A stretch of 64,000 nt of DNA from Conoideocrella luteorostrata (lineage: Eukaryota; Ascomycota; Sordariomycetes; Hypocreales; Clavicipitaceae). Numbering within the stretch: the first letter of the stretch is position 1; the number at the start of each line of letters is the position of its first letter. Positions 33,686 to 46,834 of this stretch are shown one piece after another. Location: positions 62,001 to 126,000 of the forward strand of contig JASWJB010000047.1 in assembly GCA_032433595.1 (NCBI GenBank), read 5' to 3'. The translations under genes were made by a program, and so were the position numbers. The notes below the pieces were generated by a model. That model had not been told where the DNA came from, did not search any database, and saw only the letters and a program-made list of their open reading frames with translations.

Positions 33686-34407
33686 ATGGTTCGTCCGAAT
33701 CATCACCACCCTCTAGCCATGCGACTGCAAAAGCTAACCACCCTCCAGTCTGCCCAGAACTCTGCGGGCATTCAAACGCTCCTCGATGTGCGCCACAACA
33801 CCCACATCCCCACATGGACAAAAATATGAATCGAATAGGTATACTAATGATGCTAGGCTGAGCGGGAAGCATCCAAGATTGTTCAGAAGGGTGAGTCGTA
33901 CGTAGGTCCCTTGGACGGCCGGGCACAAAGCCAACTAACCACCCTGTCTTTACAGCCCGAGAATGTAAGCGCTGCGCCTATACAGCAGAACAGGCACTCT
34001 GAGTATTTCTAAAACGAGAGTGCCCCCCTAAAAAAAAACGTACTCATGGAGTTTTAGTTCGCACTAAACGGGTCCGTGAAGCCCGCGACGAAGCCAAAAC
34101 CGAAATCAGCGACTACAAAGCCAAGAAGGAGGATGAATTTAAGAAATTCGAGGCCGAGGTTCGTTTGAACCTTGTAATTGATTTGTTTAGCCTAGGATAG
34201 TGTGTCTATGAAATGGCTTGCTAACTAACCGTTGGGCGAATACAGCACAGCAAAGGAAACGAGGCGGCCGAGACGGAAGCTTCCAAGGAGGCCGACAAGC
34301 AGATCAAGACGATGAAAGAGGCCGGGTCGAAGGGACAGGCTGGTGTGGTGAAGAATCTACTGGCTGCGGTGTTTGATGTGAAGCCTGTGGCTCCTTTGAA
34401 AGACTAG
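33686..34407 (+). CDS. vma10: V-type proton ATPase subunit G
   Basis: Six exons, 33686-33688, 33749-33787, 33857-33890, 33956-33964, 34058-34158 and 34246-34407, give 115 residues. The joined N terminus is MSAQNSAGIQTLLDAEREAS, the signature of Vma10. It continues with IVQKAREFRTKRVREARDEA and a long charged helix. Subunit G pairs with subunit E as a peripheral stalk that holds the V1 motor to the membrane sector of the vacuolar ATPase. Exon 1 is only the ATG, and exon 4 is nine bases (Arg-Glu plus split codons). The frame closes across all five introns, and branch sites (CTAAC) precede most acceptors. The gene is convergent with the CTNNBL1-like gene. Confidence 0.9.
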
Positions 34408-34666
34408 GAACAGGGCGGCAAAGAGTGCGGCAGAAGTGGAATTTTGCTGTTACGGAAAGGCTGTATCGGTTAGAGGTTGGAATGGGATGTCAGTCACTGC
34501 ATAGAGACTGTTCGATGAGATGCGAAACTTGCGTACAGTTTGTTGACAAAATATGTCTTCCTGGGTTGTAGCTACAACTCTCACTTGTTGAGCTGGGAAA
34601 TTATACACATACATACTTTTTTGTTGCTCCTATACAACTCATAAAGTTGGACCATAAAAAGATAAT

Positions 34667-36565
34667 TTATTGCAAACATTGTATCAATGTCCCCAGCATG
34701 TCGCTCAAGTCCCTACTATCTTCTGACGTATCTAGCCCCTTTTGGTGCTCAGACAATACGCCCGTTAGAACGGCAAAATTCTCATCCCGCTCTGCCAATA
34801 ATTGCTTGATCTTCTTCCTGGCACCCACATCTTCGGCAATCAGCCATGCTAGTGTCACGTCGATCTGCTGCAGTGTAAATAGCCCACTGTCCAGTCTCCT
34901 TGATAGCAACTCAATCTCAGCCTCATCTTCGTCGGCCACCGGGCTTCGTTGAGCGTAATCCTTCTCCACCCGCGCGACACGTGCGGTGTACTCCCTGTGC
35001 AGCTTGACCAGCTTTGTCGTCTTTTCGTAGTCTTTCTCCACAAACTTTGCAAGTGTGCGTATTCGCTCCGCAGAAGTACCTGGCAACAAGCGCAGCATAG
35101 ACGCAAATATGCCAAGCAAGTGGCCTAGCAGCCGATGGTCTTGAGTTTTGTTGAACAGTGTGAACACTCCTTTGAGGCCGCCGGCTTCTACAAGTTTTAC
35201 ACATACTTCTGTGCCTGCTGCACTGCCGGCAGCATGATCTATTAAGCGCAAGGCCGGGGCTTTGCTCATCTTGCCTTCCTTTAGCATGATGAGACAGAGT
35301 TCTACACCTTCTGCTTCGAGAAACTTCGTTTTGCCGAACGGTTGGTCAACAATGCACGTTAAGGCTTCGAAGATGTTCTCCATGTATTCCTCTTCTTCGC
35401 CGCCCTTGTCGGGATCTCGCTTGCGATACGTGGCGATTAGTTGAAGAAGAGTATCGACTGCGTCAAGATCGGCGAGTTGTTGGCAGTTTTTAGGGGATGC
35501 TTGAGATAAGATGGCAAGAATCTCAGCAGAATATTGCTTATTTTGGGAGACAACTGCCTCTTTACGCTGAATTCGTTGGAGCAACCAAGTGAGCAGCTTT
35601 GCTTCTTGGCCAATTCGGCCGGCCGTAGCAGAGCGAGAGCAGAGATTCTCTATTATCCCGAGGGCGTAGTAAATGCCATGACGGTCGGTCTCATCGTCTT
35701 CGTTTAAGCGTGAGAAGTTGGATACCAGTAATCCGATTAGGTCCGCTTCTATCAAAGCGTCGACAAGCGCGTTCCACTGCTCGTCTTCGGCGGACACGTC
35801 CTCGTCCGTCAGTTCGCCAATGACCTCCATCGCGTCAATGGAAATGTCCGTATTTTCATGCGCTAAGAGACCGACCAAGCTGTTAACAGACCCCAACTTT
35901 ACAAATTCGGGATACAGTTCCGGGTGCTCCGATAGAATGGACAGCCCCTTGATGTCAGCGTCCAGATCGGCCTCGCTGCTGATGAATTTATGCGGATCAT
36001 CCTCGTATTTAGCCCGCAGTTCGGCGTTTTTCGTGATGTGTTTTTCGAAATTGAGGATGGTTTTTCGTAGCCACGGGGCGTCGATTATGTCGGGAGATTG
36101 GTCTGTCTGGCCGGCTTCGTCGACAAAGTCAAGAATGCGAGACTCTTGCTTGCTAATGCCACCACCGAAAAAGCGACCATCTTCATCGTCATTATCCCCA
36201 TCATCGTCACCTGGTGGCATAGCGGGGCCGAAGTCTTCGTCGTCCATGTCCAACGCAGCGGCTGGCCCGGCTTCCCCATCGTTCGTATCTTCGTCTTCGA
36301 CTTGGGCCCGGCGAGTTGACCCATTGACGCTCAATTTGCTTGCTTTGTAAACTTCATCTGCGGGAGCATAAATGGTTAATTGGTCTATATCTGTGGTTAT
36401 AGAAGATGTGGAGTGATACTGACTTGGGTCTCTGACGGCTTCCAGCTTGCGCTTGCTGGGAATGCCAGAGTTCTGCTAAACTGTGAGAACGGGAACACGA
36501 TGGCAAAAAGGCGCGTCATGATGTTGAATGGCGAATACCTTGAAGATGTCGTCGATATTAGCCAT
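34667..36565 (-). CDS. Beta-catenin-like protein 1 (CTNNBL1) homologue
   Basis: Three exons, 36565-36539, 36475-36424 and 36357-34667, give 589 residues. Exon 1 encodes just MANIDDIFK, and exon 2 SGIPSKRKLEAVRDP. The main exon starts with an acidic low-complexity stretch and then an all-helical armadillo-type domain. Diagnostic stretches are FEKHITKNAELRAKYEDDP, HENTDISIDAMEVIGELTDE and FVEKDYEKTTKLVKLHREY. The human homologue associates with the Prp19/CDC5L spliceosome complex and binds nuclear localisation signals. A nuclear, splicing-linked role is expected but not shown here. Both introns have clear acceptors and restore the frame (Asp-Pro-Asn-Glu-Val at the second join). Confidence 0.93.
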
Positions 36566-38361
36566 GGTGTCGTCTGGCAGCCAGGCCGACCTCCCTCAAG
36601 CCGGTGGTAGATATTGCGAAGGGGTGCTCAATTTCACAGGCAGGAAAGCTCGCGTGGATTGTGTGCCATACAGATAATGAATGCAATGCAATCTAAGCGG
36701 TGCTTTTCTGTCGATGATGGGATTCTGCCAAGATGCAATAAGCGCGGAGAACAATACGTCGTGGCGTGGTGATGTTCGTGTCGCTGATGACCTGAAGCTA
36801 CGCCCATCGCAAGAGCTTCCTTCTCATGCTCCGAGCGTGGAGTACGGTAGAAAATATAATGTGGAGCCCATACCAACAAGCGGCTCAATTCCAGAGGTCC
36901 AGAATTGGACTAGTCATCTGGAATACTCCATAAATCAGACACCAACCAACATGCACTTCACTAACAAATGTCCGAGTCAACACGTAGAAACCGGCCGTGA
37001 GCTTCAGTCTGGGCAGCGAAAAATGCCCGGCGGTTCCATGGTTGGCATTCCGAGCATGAAATCTGTCGCAGCAGTGATAAATAGAATACTCATGTCAATG
37101 CACTGGATAGCATTGTACTTCATGCGGGGTCTTGGCTGAAATCATCAACAGCAACTGTTATGCATGACCTCAGGACTTCGCCGACTTTACAACAGGACAC
37201 CACTGTAATTACTTGCGCCTGCTTCGTATAAAGGGGCGGTCTGACAGGCCAATGATAAGTACCGGCTGCACCGAAAGCCAGGTGCAGGCTGCGGTCTGAA
37301 ATGCTGGTTGGCAGTCGTTGGCAGTCGTTGGCAGTCGATGACAGACAGACACTCTGGCCATGTCTCAAACGGGACACACGGAGTACTCCGAAGAAGAGGT
37401 GTTTTTAAGATAGGACTTGATACATTCTGGAGGACCGACACGACCACATGATGACGGCGGATGGCAGAGCAGCAGGATGAGATTCATGCTAGAAAGCCAG
37501 ATCGCGCCATTTACCATGGGAGGACAGCTCTCGTCTCTTGTCCCTTGTCAGTTGGAGCGACTAGCCCCAGTCTTTTTGTTGGATCGTTCGAATGAGGGCA
37601 ACGGACCCCTGGCGCTGCCTCGCGACACCCCGAAAAGCAACGAGGTGAGGCAGGGGTAGGGCAGGGGACCACTCAGAAGCGCAGAGAAGCCTCTGTGTAC
37701 TCCGTAGATGAAGCCCTTCTTGGCCACCGACAGGAGGAGAGTTGCATTGAGCAAAGGTATGGCACGAATTGGCTCCCCTCTGCGACCCACCAACGGCTTT
37801 CTGATCAGAATGCTGGTTTGCGGATTGAGGCTTCGGCCGCCCGGGGTCACCATCCGCTCCACTCCAGCACCAGATTGACTCCTTTCAATAATGTTGTGCT
37901 TGTAACGATGCCCCCTTGAGATTTATGATTTATGCCGTGACATGAGCACACAGAGGTACGACATTTCCACGAACCAAGCCCCTACCTAAGCGAGTTAAAG
38001 AAAACCGGAATGACGCGCACAGCAGCTGTGCCTGTCTATGCGAATTGATTTCCTCTCCCCGCGCGTGGCAGCCGTGGCCGTCCGGCCGTTATCCTGCGGG
38101 AACCGAGCGACGAACCATTTCCGCCCCTAAAGTTGTCCCTGGCCTTGAAATCGCAGAAGCGATATGCTCTGGCCTCGACGCTGCCTGGCGCAACTAGCTT
38201 CCAAGCCGACTTGAATTCGATATTCAAACGATTGATATTGAAAATCTGACGGAATAGTCTGAGACATTCCCCGGGCTGGCGCCACGGAGCTGGGAACCAC
38301 CCTTGCGATCACCAAACACCCCCTCGATCTGGTTGGCGTCGGTTAAACGGTCTGATTTCAA
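36566..38361. other. Long intergenic stretch, no supported gene
   Basis: About 1.8 kb shared upstream of the CTNNBL1-like and MIT-domain genes. It holds a 10-bp tandem repeat (37308-37337), the palindrome CGGAGTACTCCG (37379-37390) and a TACTCCGTA motif (37698-37706). The open frames at 36681-37139 and 37417-37659 have no domain or signal peptide. Confidence 0.5.
37308..37337. repeat. 10-bp tandem repeat, three copies
   Basis: TTGGCAGTCG repeated three times head to tail in intergenic DNA. Confidence 0.85.
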
Positions 38362-41300
38362 GTGACCGTCCTCCATAGAATGCACCCAGAGCATCCCTCT
38401 GACGACACTGCTGAACATCGTCACGTTTTGAGTGCCGCCAACCTCGCGGCCACTGCACTTTCTCAAAAACCCGTCGTTCCAGGCACGCTGGATTCATCCG
38501 CATATCGACCGCTTCCCGGTGCGAGTCCCCCGCGATCCCGAAAGCTATCCTCATCCGCCGCCGCCCCTGCGCGCCTGCCACGTACTTCGTCGTTGCTGCC
38601 GCCGCCACGGGCTGTAGCGGCTGCAGCAACGACATCGGCGACACTGACTCCAGCGTATTCTCCCAGCGAGATACCTTCCTTCAATCCTGAGTATCCCTCC
38701 CGATCTGACAACTTTCCCGCTACACCTCCGGACGAGCCTGATTACGACACCGACTCTATACCGGAAATTTTCGGTCCCAAGATCGAACTTCCGGTGCTCT
38801 CACTTCCTCCAATCTTACCCCTGGGTTCCCTCGACGAAAGCATCGAGGGCCGGCCATCTAGCTTGGAAGTTCTGCCTGGTGGGGACGCGAGTGATATCAT
38901 TTATACTTCGGCATCTTCACCTCCAAAAACTGAATCTGTTACTCTTTTGGATCCAGCGCCCAAAATGCCCTACGAGCAAGTGGTGGAGCCTTATGCTCCA
39001 AGTCGAGGACACTCACGGAGCCGGAATGGAAAGAGCAGTGTGGATTTGGCCAAGCCGCGCGCAGCCAAACCTCCTTCACAAAAGGCAATGCTATCTCGAG
39101 CTTTGCAAAGAGCCAACACAGCAGTCCAGTTAGACAATGCTCAGAATTTTGAGGGCGCCAGAGAATCTTATGCTGAGGCATGTGAGCTTTTGCAGCATGT
39201 TCTCCTCAAGACAACAGCAGATGAGGACAAAAAGAAGCTGGAAGCAATTGTAAGTGCCCCCAACCCACTATGTGTTCAAATCTGGGACACCCTTTTCTGA
39301 CAGGTTCTTTTTCACAGCGCCGAACGTATGCCGGACGTATCGAAGAGCTGGACCAAATGGCTCCGTGGCAGGCGTCGAATAACAAAGAACTCCCAGCCCC
39401 GCCTGGCAGCGCGGGCGAACAAGACGACGAGTCCCCTCCAGCTGATGTTCTGGAGGTGGAAACAGTGAAAGTTGCTGCGAGCAACGCCAGAGAAGATGCG
39501 GATTCTCATCAACAAAAACTTCGACAAGACGCGAGACACCCCAGCGATGGCTCTCAAGAAACGTCACGATCAGCACGTCTCATGACGGAGCAACCAACTT
39601 TACAATCTACATTTTCACGTTCGCCACAGAAACTTCGATCAACAGAAGAATACTTGAACGATAGCAGTCGTGCGCCAATGTCTTTGACGACTCGACGCAC
39701 ATCATCGCCTCAAAAGCCGCAACATGAGCGTCAAGATTCCGATGATCGAGGTATCGAGTCTTATCATTCCGGATCATGGAGCGGCTCCCGAGATGGAACG
39801 GGGCACTTTAGAGATGGAAGTCAGAACTCGTGGCTGGATCCCATTGACGAATCGGGTGGCTCTACCGGCACGTCAGTTCACTCGAGAGGATCTTTTGTGT
39901 TCCGAAATCAACATCTTCGGGGCCCTAGTGGCAATACCGAAGCTGAATTCGACACGGCGTTGGACGCAGCTATTGAGGCTGCGTATGATGAAGGATACGA
40001 GCCGATGGATCCCCAGGACTACGATACCATAGATCGCACCGAAGAAATTGTAACAAAGGCTCTCCGAAAGGTTGAGGCAGCCCGTGAGCGTGTTAGGCAA
40101 ACGGAACGCGAGGCATATCCCAACGAATATCAACGCCACGCAGCAGAACGACGGACCAAACAGAAAACTGGCGGCTTTTTTGACGACAACCTATCTTCGG
40201 ATGAGGAGGAGAGGATTTTAGAGGAAATGACGCGAGACTATAACATTGAGGACTTCTTAGTGAATAACGATCGGAAGCCAAGCGTCTCGCAACGCCCGGA
40301 ATCTCGTAACAAAGAGTTGCGCGATCAAAGCAGACCGCTTGGCACCAATCCCCTTGCTGTGAATCTCGATGAATCTGCCATATCACAGCTGAATCCTGTT
40401 CCCAAGGGTTTGCAACCTTCAGCACCGCCACCGAAGCAGTCACTGCCCGACATACCAGCACCACGGGCCCCCTCTCCTGGGCAGACCGTCAGGAGCCGCC
40501 GTTTGTCAGGTCAAAATCCGAAGCAGCTCAAGATACAAACTACTCAGCTTCGACAACCTCCCGCTACCAGTTATGGGGAATTATCGCAAGCAAAGGCTAT
40601 ACCAGAGGCTGGTCAAGACATCGATGTGCCTGCAGCAGAAAGACCCCAGACTAGCCGGTCAACTAGAAAGTTCACGCCACCCACGATAGAGGCCCCGATG
40701 AACGAACCGGCGATTGTAGGATCACCACCAACTCGGCGAGGCCAGGTGGATGTGGACGAAGGCTATGCAGCCCGTTCTGGTTCTCCAACTATCAGCAGGC
40801 TGCGTAAGAACTTCTCTTCTTCCAGCCTGCGAAGCCTCAAGACTCGAAATATGTCGTTGTCCAACCTAGACGATGCTTCTGATATGTCACCAGGAACCCC
40901 ATCAAGCAACCATTTCGGAAGTGCTAGAACACCTGCAATACCCGCGCTCCCCACCCCGCTTGTGGCGGCCCTCCGCGATCAGATGGACTCGACCTCCCCA
41001 GGTAGCATCTTCTTGTTTGAGGATAATATTCATATGCCAGCTACTCCAGGCACACCGAATCCTATGGTACTGGATCCTCCTGTAGCACTCGAGCCTTGTC
41101 CTAATGATGCTATGCTCCGACCGTTCTGGCTGATGCGGTGTCTTTTCCAAACTCTGGTGCACCCTCGCGGTGGCTATCTTAGCACCAAGCTTTTCGTTCC
41201 CCGCGAGGTTTGGAAAGTCAAAGGTGTTAAATTGAAGAACATTGAAGACAAGATTTCGAATTGCGACCTGCTGACTGCAGCTCTTCTAAAGCTGGCGAAG

Positions 41301-42002
41301 GTTGACACGTGCGACGCTGATGCTATGCTGGATGAAATGCAAGCCTTGGAAACAGTTTTGGAACAGATTCAGAACGCTCTTACCCGCAAACTTGGAAATG
41401 AAGTTGGCGTGCAAGGGTCAGGAGTGCTATTCAAGGAAGCTTCAAATGTAGTAGAGGGTGATGGAGCGCCAGCTGTTCCGCGAACTGCCAGCGTCTCTGG
41501 CAAGTCGTCTTCTTTCTCTTGGAGACGACTACGGTCCAAGAATTCGAATATCGGACTTGGAGGAGCGTACAATACCCGCGTCGCTGTAACTGATGGCAAT
41601 AAAGAATCCTCGACAATGCCAACCCTGCCGATGACACCGCAGCCAACGAGTCGCCCACCGAAGCGAGACATTACCCAGGCGCAGTTTATTGGCCCCAATG
41701 CACATTATATGAACTCCCTTGCTCGCTTGTTCGATGCCGCTCAAGCAATAGGTAAGAATTATTCCAAAACATTGATTTCGTCTTAGTGGATGGCACGGCT
41801 GACCAAGACCTTAGATCAAATTGCTCGGCAAGTTGATGATCCTGGGCTGAGGCACGCCGACAAAACTCAAGTAGGACTTGAACTTTGCACTCGACATGCT
41901 GCGGAATTTTTTGGTTTCTACATTTGCCGATTTGCACTGGCCGACCTGGGCATGTTACTGGACAAATTTATCAAGAGAGGGAGCGAGTGGGTGCTCGCTT
42001 GA
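38362..42002 (+). CDS. MIT-domain protein
   Basis: Three exons, 38362-39249, 39318-41751 and 41815-42002, give 1169 residues. The N terminus is Ser/Pro-rich and disordered. Near residues 240-310, across the first intron, is a microtubule-interacting-and-transport (MIT) domain: KAMLSRALQRANTAVQLDNA, then FEGARESYAEACELLQHVLL and RRTYAGRIEELDQM. MIT domains are three-helix bundles that bind ESCRT-III tails. A long low-complexity middle part with acidic helices follows. The C-terminal 250 residues (RPFWLMRCLFQTLVHPRGGY, then KLFVPREVWKVKGVKLKNIE) look folded and conserved but are of no named family that I recognise. The last intron is short and ends CTTAG. A Met six codons downstream could be the true start. 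Confidence 0.85.
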
Positions 42003-43038
42003 GGATACACTTTAATTCTTGCCTTTAGCGTAAAGCTTCTTATGCCATCGTTCATTTGGCGTACGAACATGTCTACGAATGATTGATTCAGAATAAAGGC
42101 TTTTGCATTGCTATTGTTATTTTAATTATCATTATCGGCATAACAAAGTGGACACAGGGTTGGTGCAGTCTACTCGGCTATACTTGTTGCGCAGAGCATT
42201 TTGGAGCGATGGCGATGCTGGTTAGGTTAGAATCTGTACATATATAGTTGTATGAAGATTATGAGACCCTTTTGAGAAGAGTGGCTCTGTCATTTGAGAT
42301 GAGCGAATGTCTCTAGCTAGCTTAACTTGTTCATCCACCACGAAGCCGGGCAGGTTTAAGTGTTGTAGTACGAATTTACTCTATTATACTGCCGTGATAT
42401 TATGAAGCGTACTTCTACTGGCAGCAAGCTTTTAGGGAAACTTAGGAGGAAAGTATCGACAAGATTTTCTTTTCGAATTCGCTAGCCTGGGTAGACGCTA
42501 ATGCAGACAAGAAGTGTAAGGCTAGAGTCTGACTTCCATCTTTTGAAAGCTTATTTTGCACAGTTTCACTTAACCGAACCCTTTCTTTCCGCAGTATTTA
42601 GATATCTTTGATTGTGTGTTCCTTAAGTCTTTCCTTCGGGCTTGCGTCGTGCCTGGCCTGTCTGACTCCTTTTCTAACCCGAATTTGCCACGTTCTCGCT
42701 TTTACAAGGACTGAGTACGAAGCGCCAAAAGAAGCGAAAAGAAACAGGCACGATTACGGAAAATATCCAGAGACGAAACAAAGATGAAAGAATAATAAAA
42801 CAAAGAGCAATGAAGAGAGCGAATTTGAAATTTTATTTGTCTTGTAATTTTTTCTTGCGTTATGGATCTCTACGAAGCAGTGGCTGAGGCTTGTTCGTTG
42901 TTCGTTGTTATGTAATCGGTCCAAGACCCTGAATTTCTGTCACCCGCCGCCGTCGGCATCCTCGTCTTTCTGGTGGCCAATCATCCACGATTGTGACAAT
43001 TGGCTTCCAATGCACTCCTCGTACCTCCAAACACATAG
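42003..43038. other. Intergenic, no gene seen
   Basis: About 1.0 kb of AT-rich DNA between co-directional genes. No open frame with a domain. Confidence 0.55.
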
Positions 43039-45215
43039 ATGACCTCGGCGTGGAGAGCTGCAAGAGCTTGGGCTCGACAATGGCCGGCGTCGAAAAACTC
43101 CATGCTCCTTGAGCAGCACCATTTTCGCCGTGCATTTGCGTCTACTACGAAACCCTCGCCCGCGCAGCTCGAAGCTCGAATTGCAGCGATCCCCATCGAA
43201 CGCTATAGGAACTTTTGTATTGTGGCGCATATTGACCATGGGAAGAGCACGTTGAGTGATCGATTGCTGGAACATACCGGGACTATCTCGGCGAGTGATG
43301 CGAATAAGCAGATTTTGGTGCGTTACACGCTAGATCCTGCGACTTGCGCGGCCACGACGAGACCAAGTAAATATGCACAGACAGCTAATTGGTACCCATG
43401 ACAGGATAAACTGGATGTTGAGCGCGAGCGCGGTATCACAGTCAAGGCGCAGACATGTACGATGATTTACAAACACAAAGGCGAGGACTATCTGCTCCAT
43501 CTCGTCGATACACCCGGTCACGTTGACTTCCGCGCCGAGGTCACTCGATCATATGCTAGTTGTGGCGGCGCGCTGCTTCTCATTGACGCCAGCCAGGGCA
43601 TCCAAGCCCAGACGGTCTCGAATTTTCATCTAGCGTTTGCACAGGATCTTGCCCTCGTTCCCGTAATCAACAAAATCGACATGCCGTCTGCAGACGTCCC
43701 TCGAGTATTAGATCAAATGGAGACAAGCTTTGAGCTGGATTCTAAAGATGCTGTCCTAGTGAGCGCCAAGACAGGCAAAGGTGTTCCAGAAGTTCTGCCT
43801 GCGGTGGTGGAAAAGATTCCGCATCCCGTTGGGGACCAAAATAAGCCGTTGAAGTTTTTACTTGTTGATTCTTGGTATGATAATTTCAGGGGTGTAGTGC
43901 TCCTCGTGAGAATATTTGACGGGACAATACGTGCTGGAAATCATGTCGTGTCACTTGGCACCGGGATGAAGTATACTGTTGGACAGGTTGGTATACAATA
44001 TCCTGACGGCACGCCGCAAAAGGTCATTCGTGCTGGGCAGGTCGGCTATGTCTACTTTAATCCTGGGATGAAGAGAATCCAGGACGCTAAGCTAGGAGAC
44101 ACGTTTACAACGGTTGGCAACGAGGACGTGATTGAGCCTTGTCTAGGATTTGAGGAGCCCAAGCCGATGGTGTTCGTGGCTGCCTTTCCTACTGACCAGA
44201 GCGATTATACAAGACTGGCAGAGAGCATGAATCAGCTTGTCCTGAACGATCGAAGCGTCACATTACAGAAAGACTTCTCTGAAGCCCTTGGTTCGGGTTG
44301 GCGTTTGGGGTTTCTGGGCAGCTTGCACTGCTCAGTATTCCAGGATCGTCTAAAGGGAGAACACGGCAAAAGCATCATCATCACGGAGCCAACTGTGCCA
44401 ACAAAGGTCGTATGGCCAAATGGATCTTCGGAGATCATTCAAAATCCAGCCCTATTTCCGGACGCCAGTGACCATCGTATTCGTATGTCGCAAACATTCG
44501 AGCCGTACGTCAAGGCAACCATGACGCTTCCACACGAGTATCTCGGTCGAGTCATTGAATTATGCGAGGCCAATCGCGGAGAACAGCAGAGTTTGGAGTT
44601 CTTCCATGCCACACAGGTCATTCTCGTGTATGATCTTCCGTCTGCGCAACTGGTTGAGGATTTTTTTGGCAAACTCAAGGGGGCAACGTATGCTTTCTTC
44701 CCCTCAAATCCTACTGACTTCTTTCGGTAATGATGGTGTACTGATAAAAATATAGGAAAGGATATGCCACTCTTGACTATGAAGACGCTGGCTGGCGTGA
44801 AAGCAAGCTCTCCAAAATCCAGCTTCTGGTGAATAAGCATCCTGTCGATGCAATCTGTCGCGTTGTGCACAGTTCCCAAGCAGACCGCATAGGACGACGA
44901 TGGGTTTCCAAGTTCAAAGAACATGTTGATCGTCAAATGTTTGGTAAGTTCCCCATCATGCCTTGCATAGAATGCATAGGAAGCACTCACTAATCATGCG
45001 CAGAGGTCGTCATCCAAGCAGCGGTAGGCAACAAGATCGTCGCCCGCGAAACCATCAAACCATTCCGGAAAGATGTCCTCGCTAAACTCCACGCTAGTGA
45101 CATCACACGCCGTAGAAAACTACTGGAGAAGCAGAAAGAGGGTCGGAAGAGATTACGTGCAGTGGGGAATGTGGTTATTGATCAGGAAGCGTTCCAGAGC
45201 TTCTTGTCTAAATGA
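43039..45215 (+). CDS. guf1: Mitochondrial translation GTPase Guf1 (EF4/LepA)
   Basis: Four exons, 43039-43317, 43405-44687, 44756-44943 and 45004-45215, give 653 residues. The first 35 residues are Arg-rich without acids, a mitochondrial presequence; an in-frame stop directly precedes the ATG and fixes the start. GTP-binding motifs are AHIDHGKST (G1), DTPGHVDF (G3) and NKID (G4), and the LepA-specific C-terminal domain ends in [20 protein letters not shown]. Guf1 back-translocates or remobilises stalled mitochondrial ribosomes. A long open frame ending near 44730 reads through the second intron; splicing at GTATGC...TATAG restores [15 protein letters not shown], which is part of the family. 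Confidence 0.96.
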
Positions 45216-45519
45216 TTGTATAATATAACTAGACATAACTGTATATTACCATGTAACATGCTATACCTGTTCACTGGGAACCCCTGATATTCAGTTGTGT
45301 AATGATGGTTGATGTGCTAGTTGCTGCAGATATGTATATGTATGGTTGTGATTTTGTGATTTTGTGATTTTGTGGCTTTTTGAATGAGTATAGGAACGAA
45401 AGCAATTGTTTTCGAACGTAAAAAAATGTCGTGGTATAAATTGTAGGGAGATTTGTCTTCATTGATATTGCACGGATACTCTAATCAATTCACAGCACCA
45501 TACGTGTGTAAATCATGCT
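45216..45519. other. Convergent intergenic region
   Basis: About 300 bp, AT-rich, with three copies of an 8-bp unit (GTGATTTT) at 45348-45371. Confidence 0.6.
45348..45371. repeat. 8-bp tandem repeat, three copies
   Basis: GTGATTTT three times head to tail between convergent genes. Confidence 0.85.
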
Positions 45520-46424
45520 TTATGCTGAAATAGATCCATCGTCGTCGGGCAAACCCTCACCCAGCGGCACCGTCTTAGTCAACGACAGTCCCAAACCCCC
45601 TTCAATCGTACTTTCATCCTGCTTTATGGCCCTTCTTCCATCCTGAAGCCCTTGCTCAAAATCAAATATCCTGTAGTCGCTGTTCATGAAATAACATCCC
45701 GTGACGCCTACCCTCAGAAAACCAGCGTGTGATACCACGAAGATGAGCTTCTCGGGTCTATTGAACAGCGCCTCTAGGACCAGTCGACCTCTTTCGACAA
45801 TAGCGGAGCGCGTGTGAAAGTAGCGCCGGGCGGAAGGGGAGGTTTTGTCTGGCCAGACGGGGTCGAGATCTGCGAAGGTTATGTGCGGGAAAGGCGAGGG
45901 GTTTGCGATGGGAGAGCCAGTGTCGCAGGGCTGAGAGGAGTTTTCTGTTAAAAGTTGTAAGAAGTAATTTCCATGAAAACATCAGTTTACAAAAAGAATC
46001 TCGGCAATGTGGTGCTATTGGGAATATGAGCGTGCCCAATGAAATAGACACTGGCTAATGCGAACGTCTGTCCGGTCTCGGAGCGCACTCAACACGCACC
46101 CTGCCAATCGGCACTGGCTTCGAACGGCAGCTTATCTACCAACCAGTCCAGCGCCAAAGTAGCCGATTGCATAGTCCGAATCATGGGACTAACAATGACG
46201 GCTGTGTCTTGTATGGGAACTTTGCCAAATCGCTGAAAGAGCGACTCTTGGAGGTGCTGGCATTGCGACTCACCCAGCTGGGTGAGTTTGGGGTCGCGCA
46301 ATGAGTACTCTTGTATGAGGGTGTTAGTGGGGGTCACGGAGTGGGATGGGGACGAAGGGCGCAACTTATTTTCCACGTTGTGAAGAGCTTGGGCGTGACG
46401 GATGAGGACGATCTTTGGAGGCAT
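45520..46424 (-). CDS. Histidine phosphatase (phosphoglycerate mutase-like)
   Basis: Two exons, 46424-46100 and 45944-45520, give 249 residues. The catalytic RHG-type motif is VLIRHAQALHNV near residues 5-16. The Arg of the second motif is in VSPMIRTMQSA, and the second catalytic His in VVSHAGFLR. These are all the elements of branch 1 histidine phosphatases, which form a phospho-histidine intermediate. Fungal proteins like this are small-molecule or protein phosphatases of mostly unknown substrate. The intron starts GTGCGT and ends AACAG and joins as Trp-Gln-Glu-Asn. Exon 1 has a Ser/Pro-rich insert after the first motif. Confidence 0.9.
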
Positions 46425-46834
46425 GGCGGCTGGGGAATATTGAGTGACAAAATTGAGAAGCGGGTGATGTACAGTCTAATAAGATGGGATGGGATGGAAC
46501 GAGACGGGATAGGATGGGATGAGTTTGGGATGGGGACTGTAGACCGAGGTGCGGAGTGGAGCGATGACTCGATCGGATTTCATTCAAGCAGATACCGATT
46601 GTGGCGATCACGATTTTATTCTCAAGAAATAATCCATTACATTATGTGTCCAACCAAGTGGCTCATCGCTGACAGGTTAACGCCGCGTAGCTGTGATAGG
46701 TGTAATTCACCGATCGTGACACAAGTGTTTGGTATTGGCTGCCGACATCGCGGCCCGAAGTCGTCGCCTGCATGGTAGAGGCTCGATCATCAATGAGTAT
46801 CAACGGCGAGATCTTTCGCTGTCTGTGGCGACAA
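46425..46834. other. Intergenic, possible missed 3' exon of the upstream gene
   Basis: About 410 bp between co-directional minus-strand genes. A GGGAT-rich repetitive tract lies near 46483-46535. A GTGAGT site just before the end of the neighbouring unknown gene might splice into this region, but I could not find a convincing exon. Confidence 0.45.

Noticed and set aside
37379..37390. Palindrome CGGAGTACTCCG as a regulator operator
   Set aside because: A 12-bp perfect palindrome is notable, but it is better explained as two halves of the widespread TACGGAGTA motif; no regulator can be assigned.
44688..44730. Guf1 ending at 44730
   Set aside because: This is read-through of an intron; splicing restores the conserved LepA C-terminal domain over two further exons.
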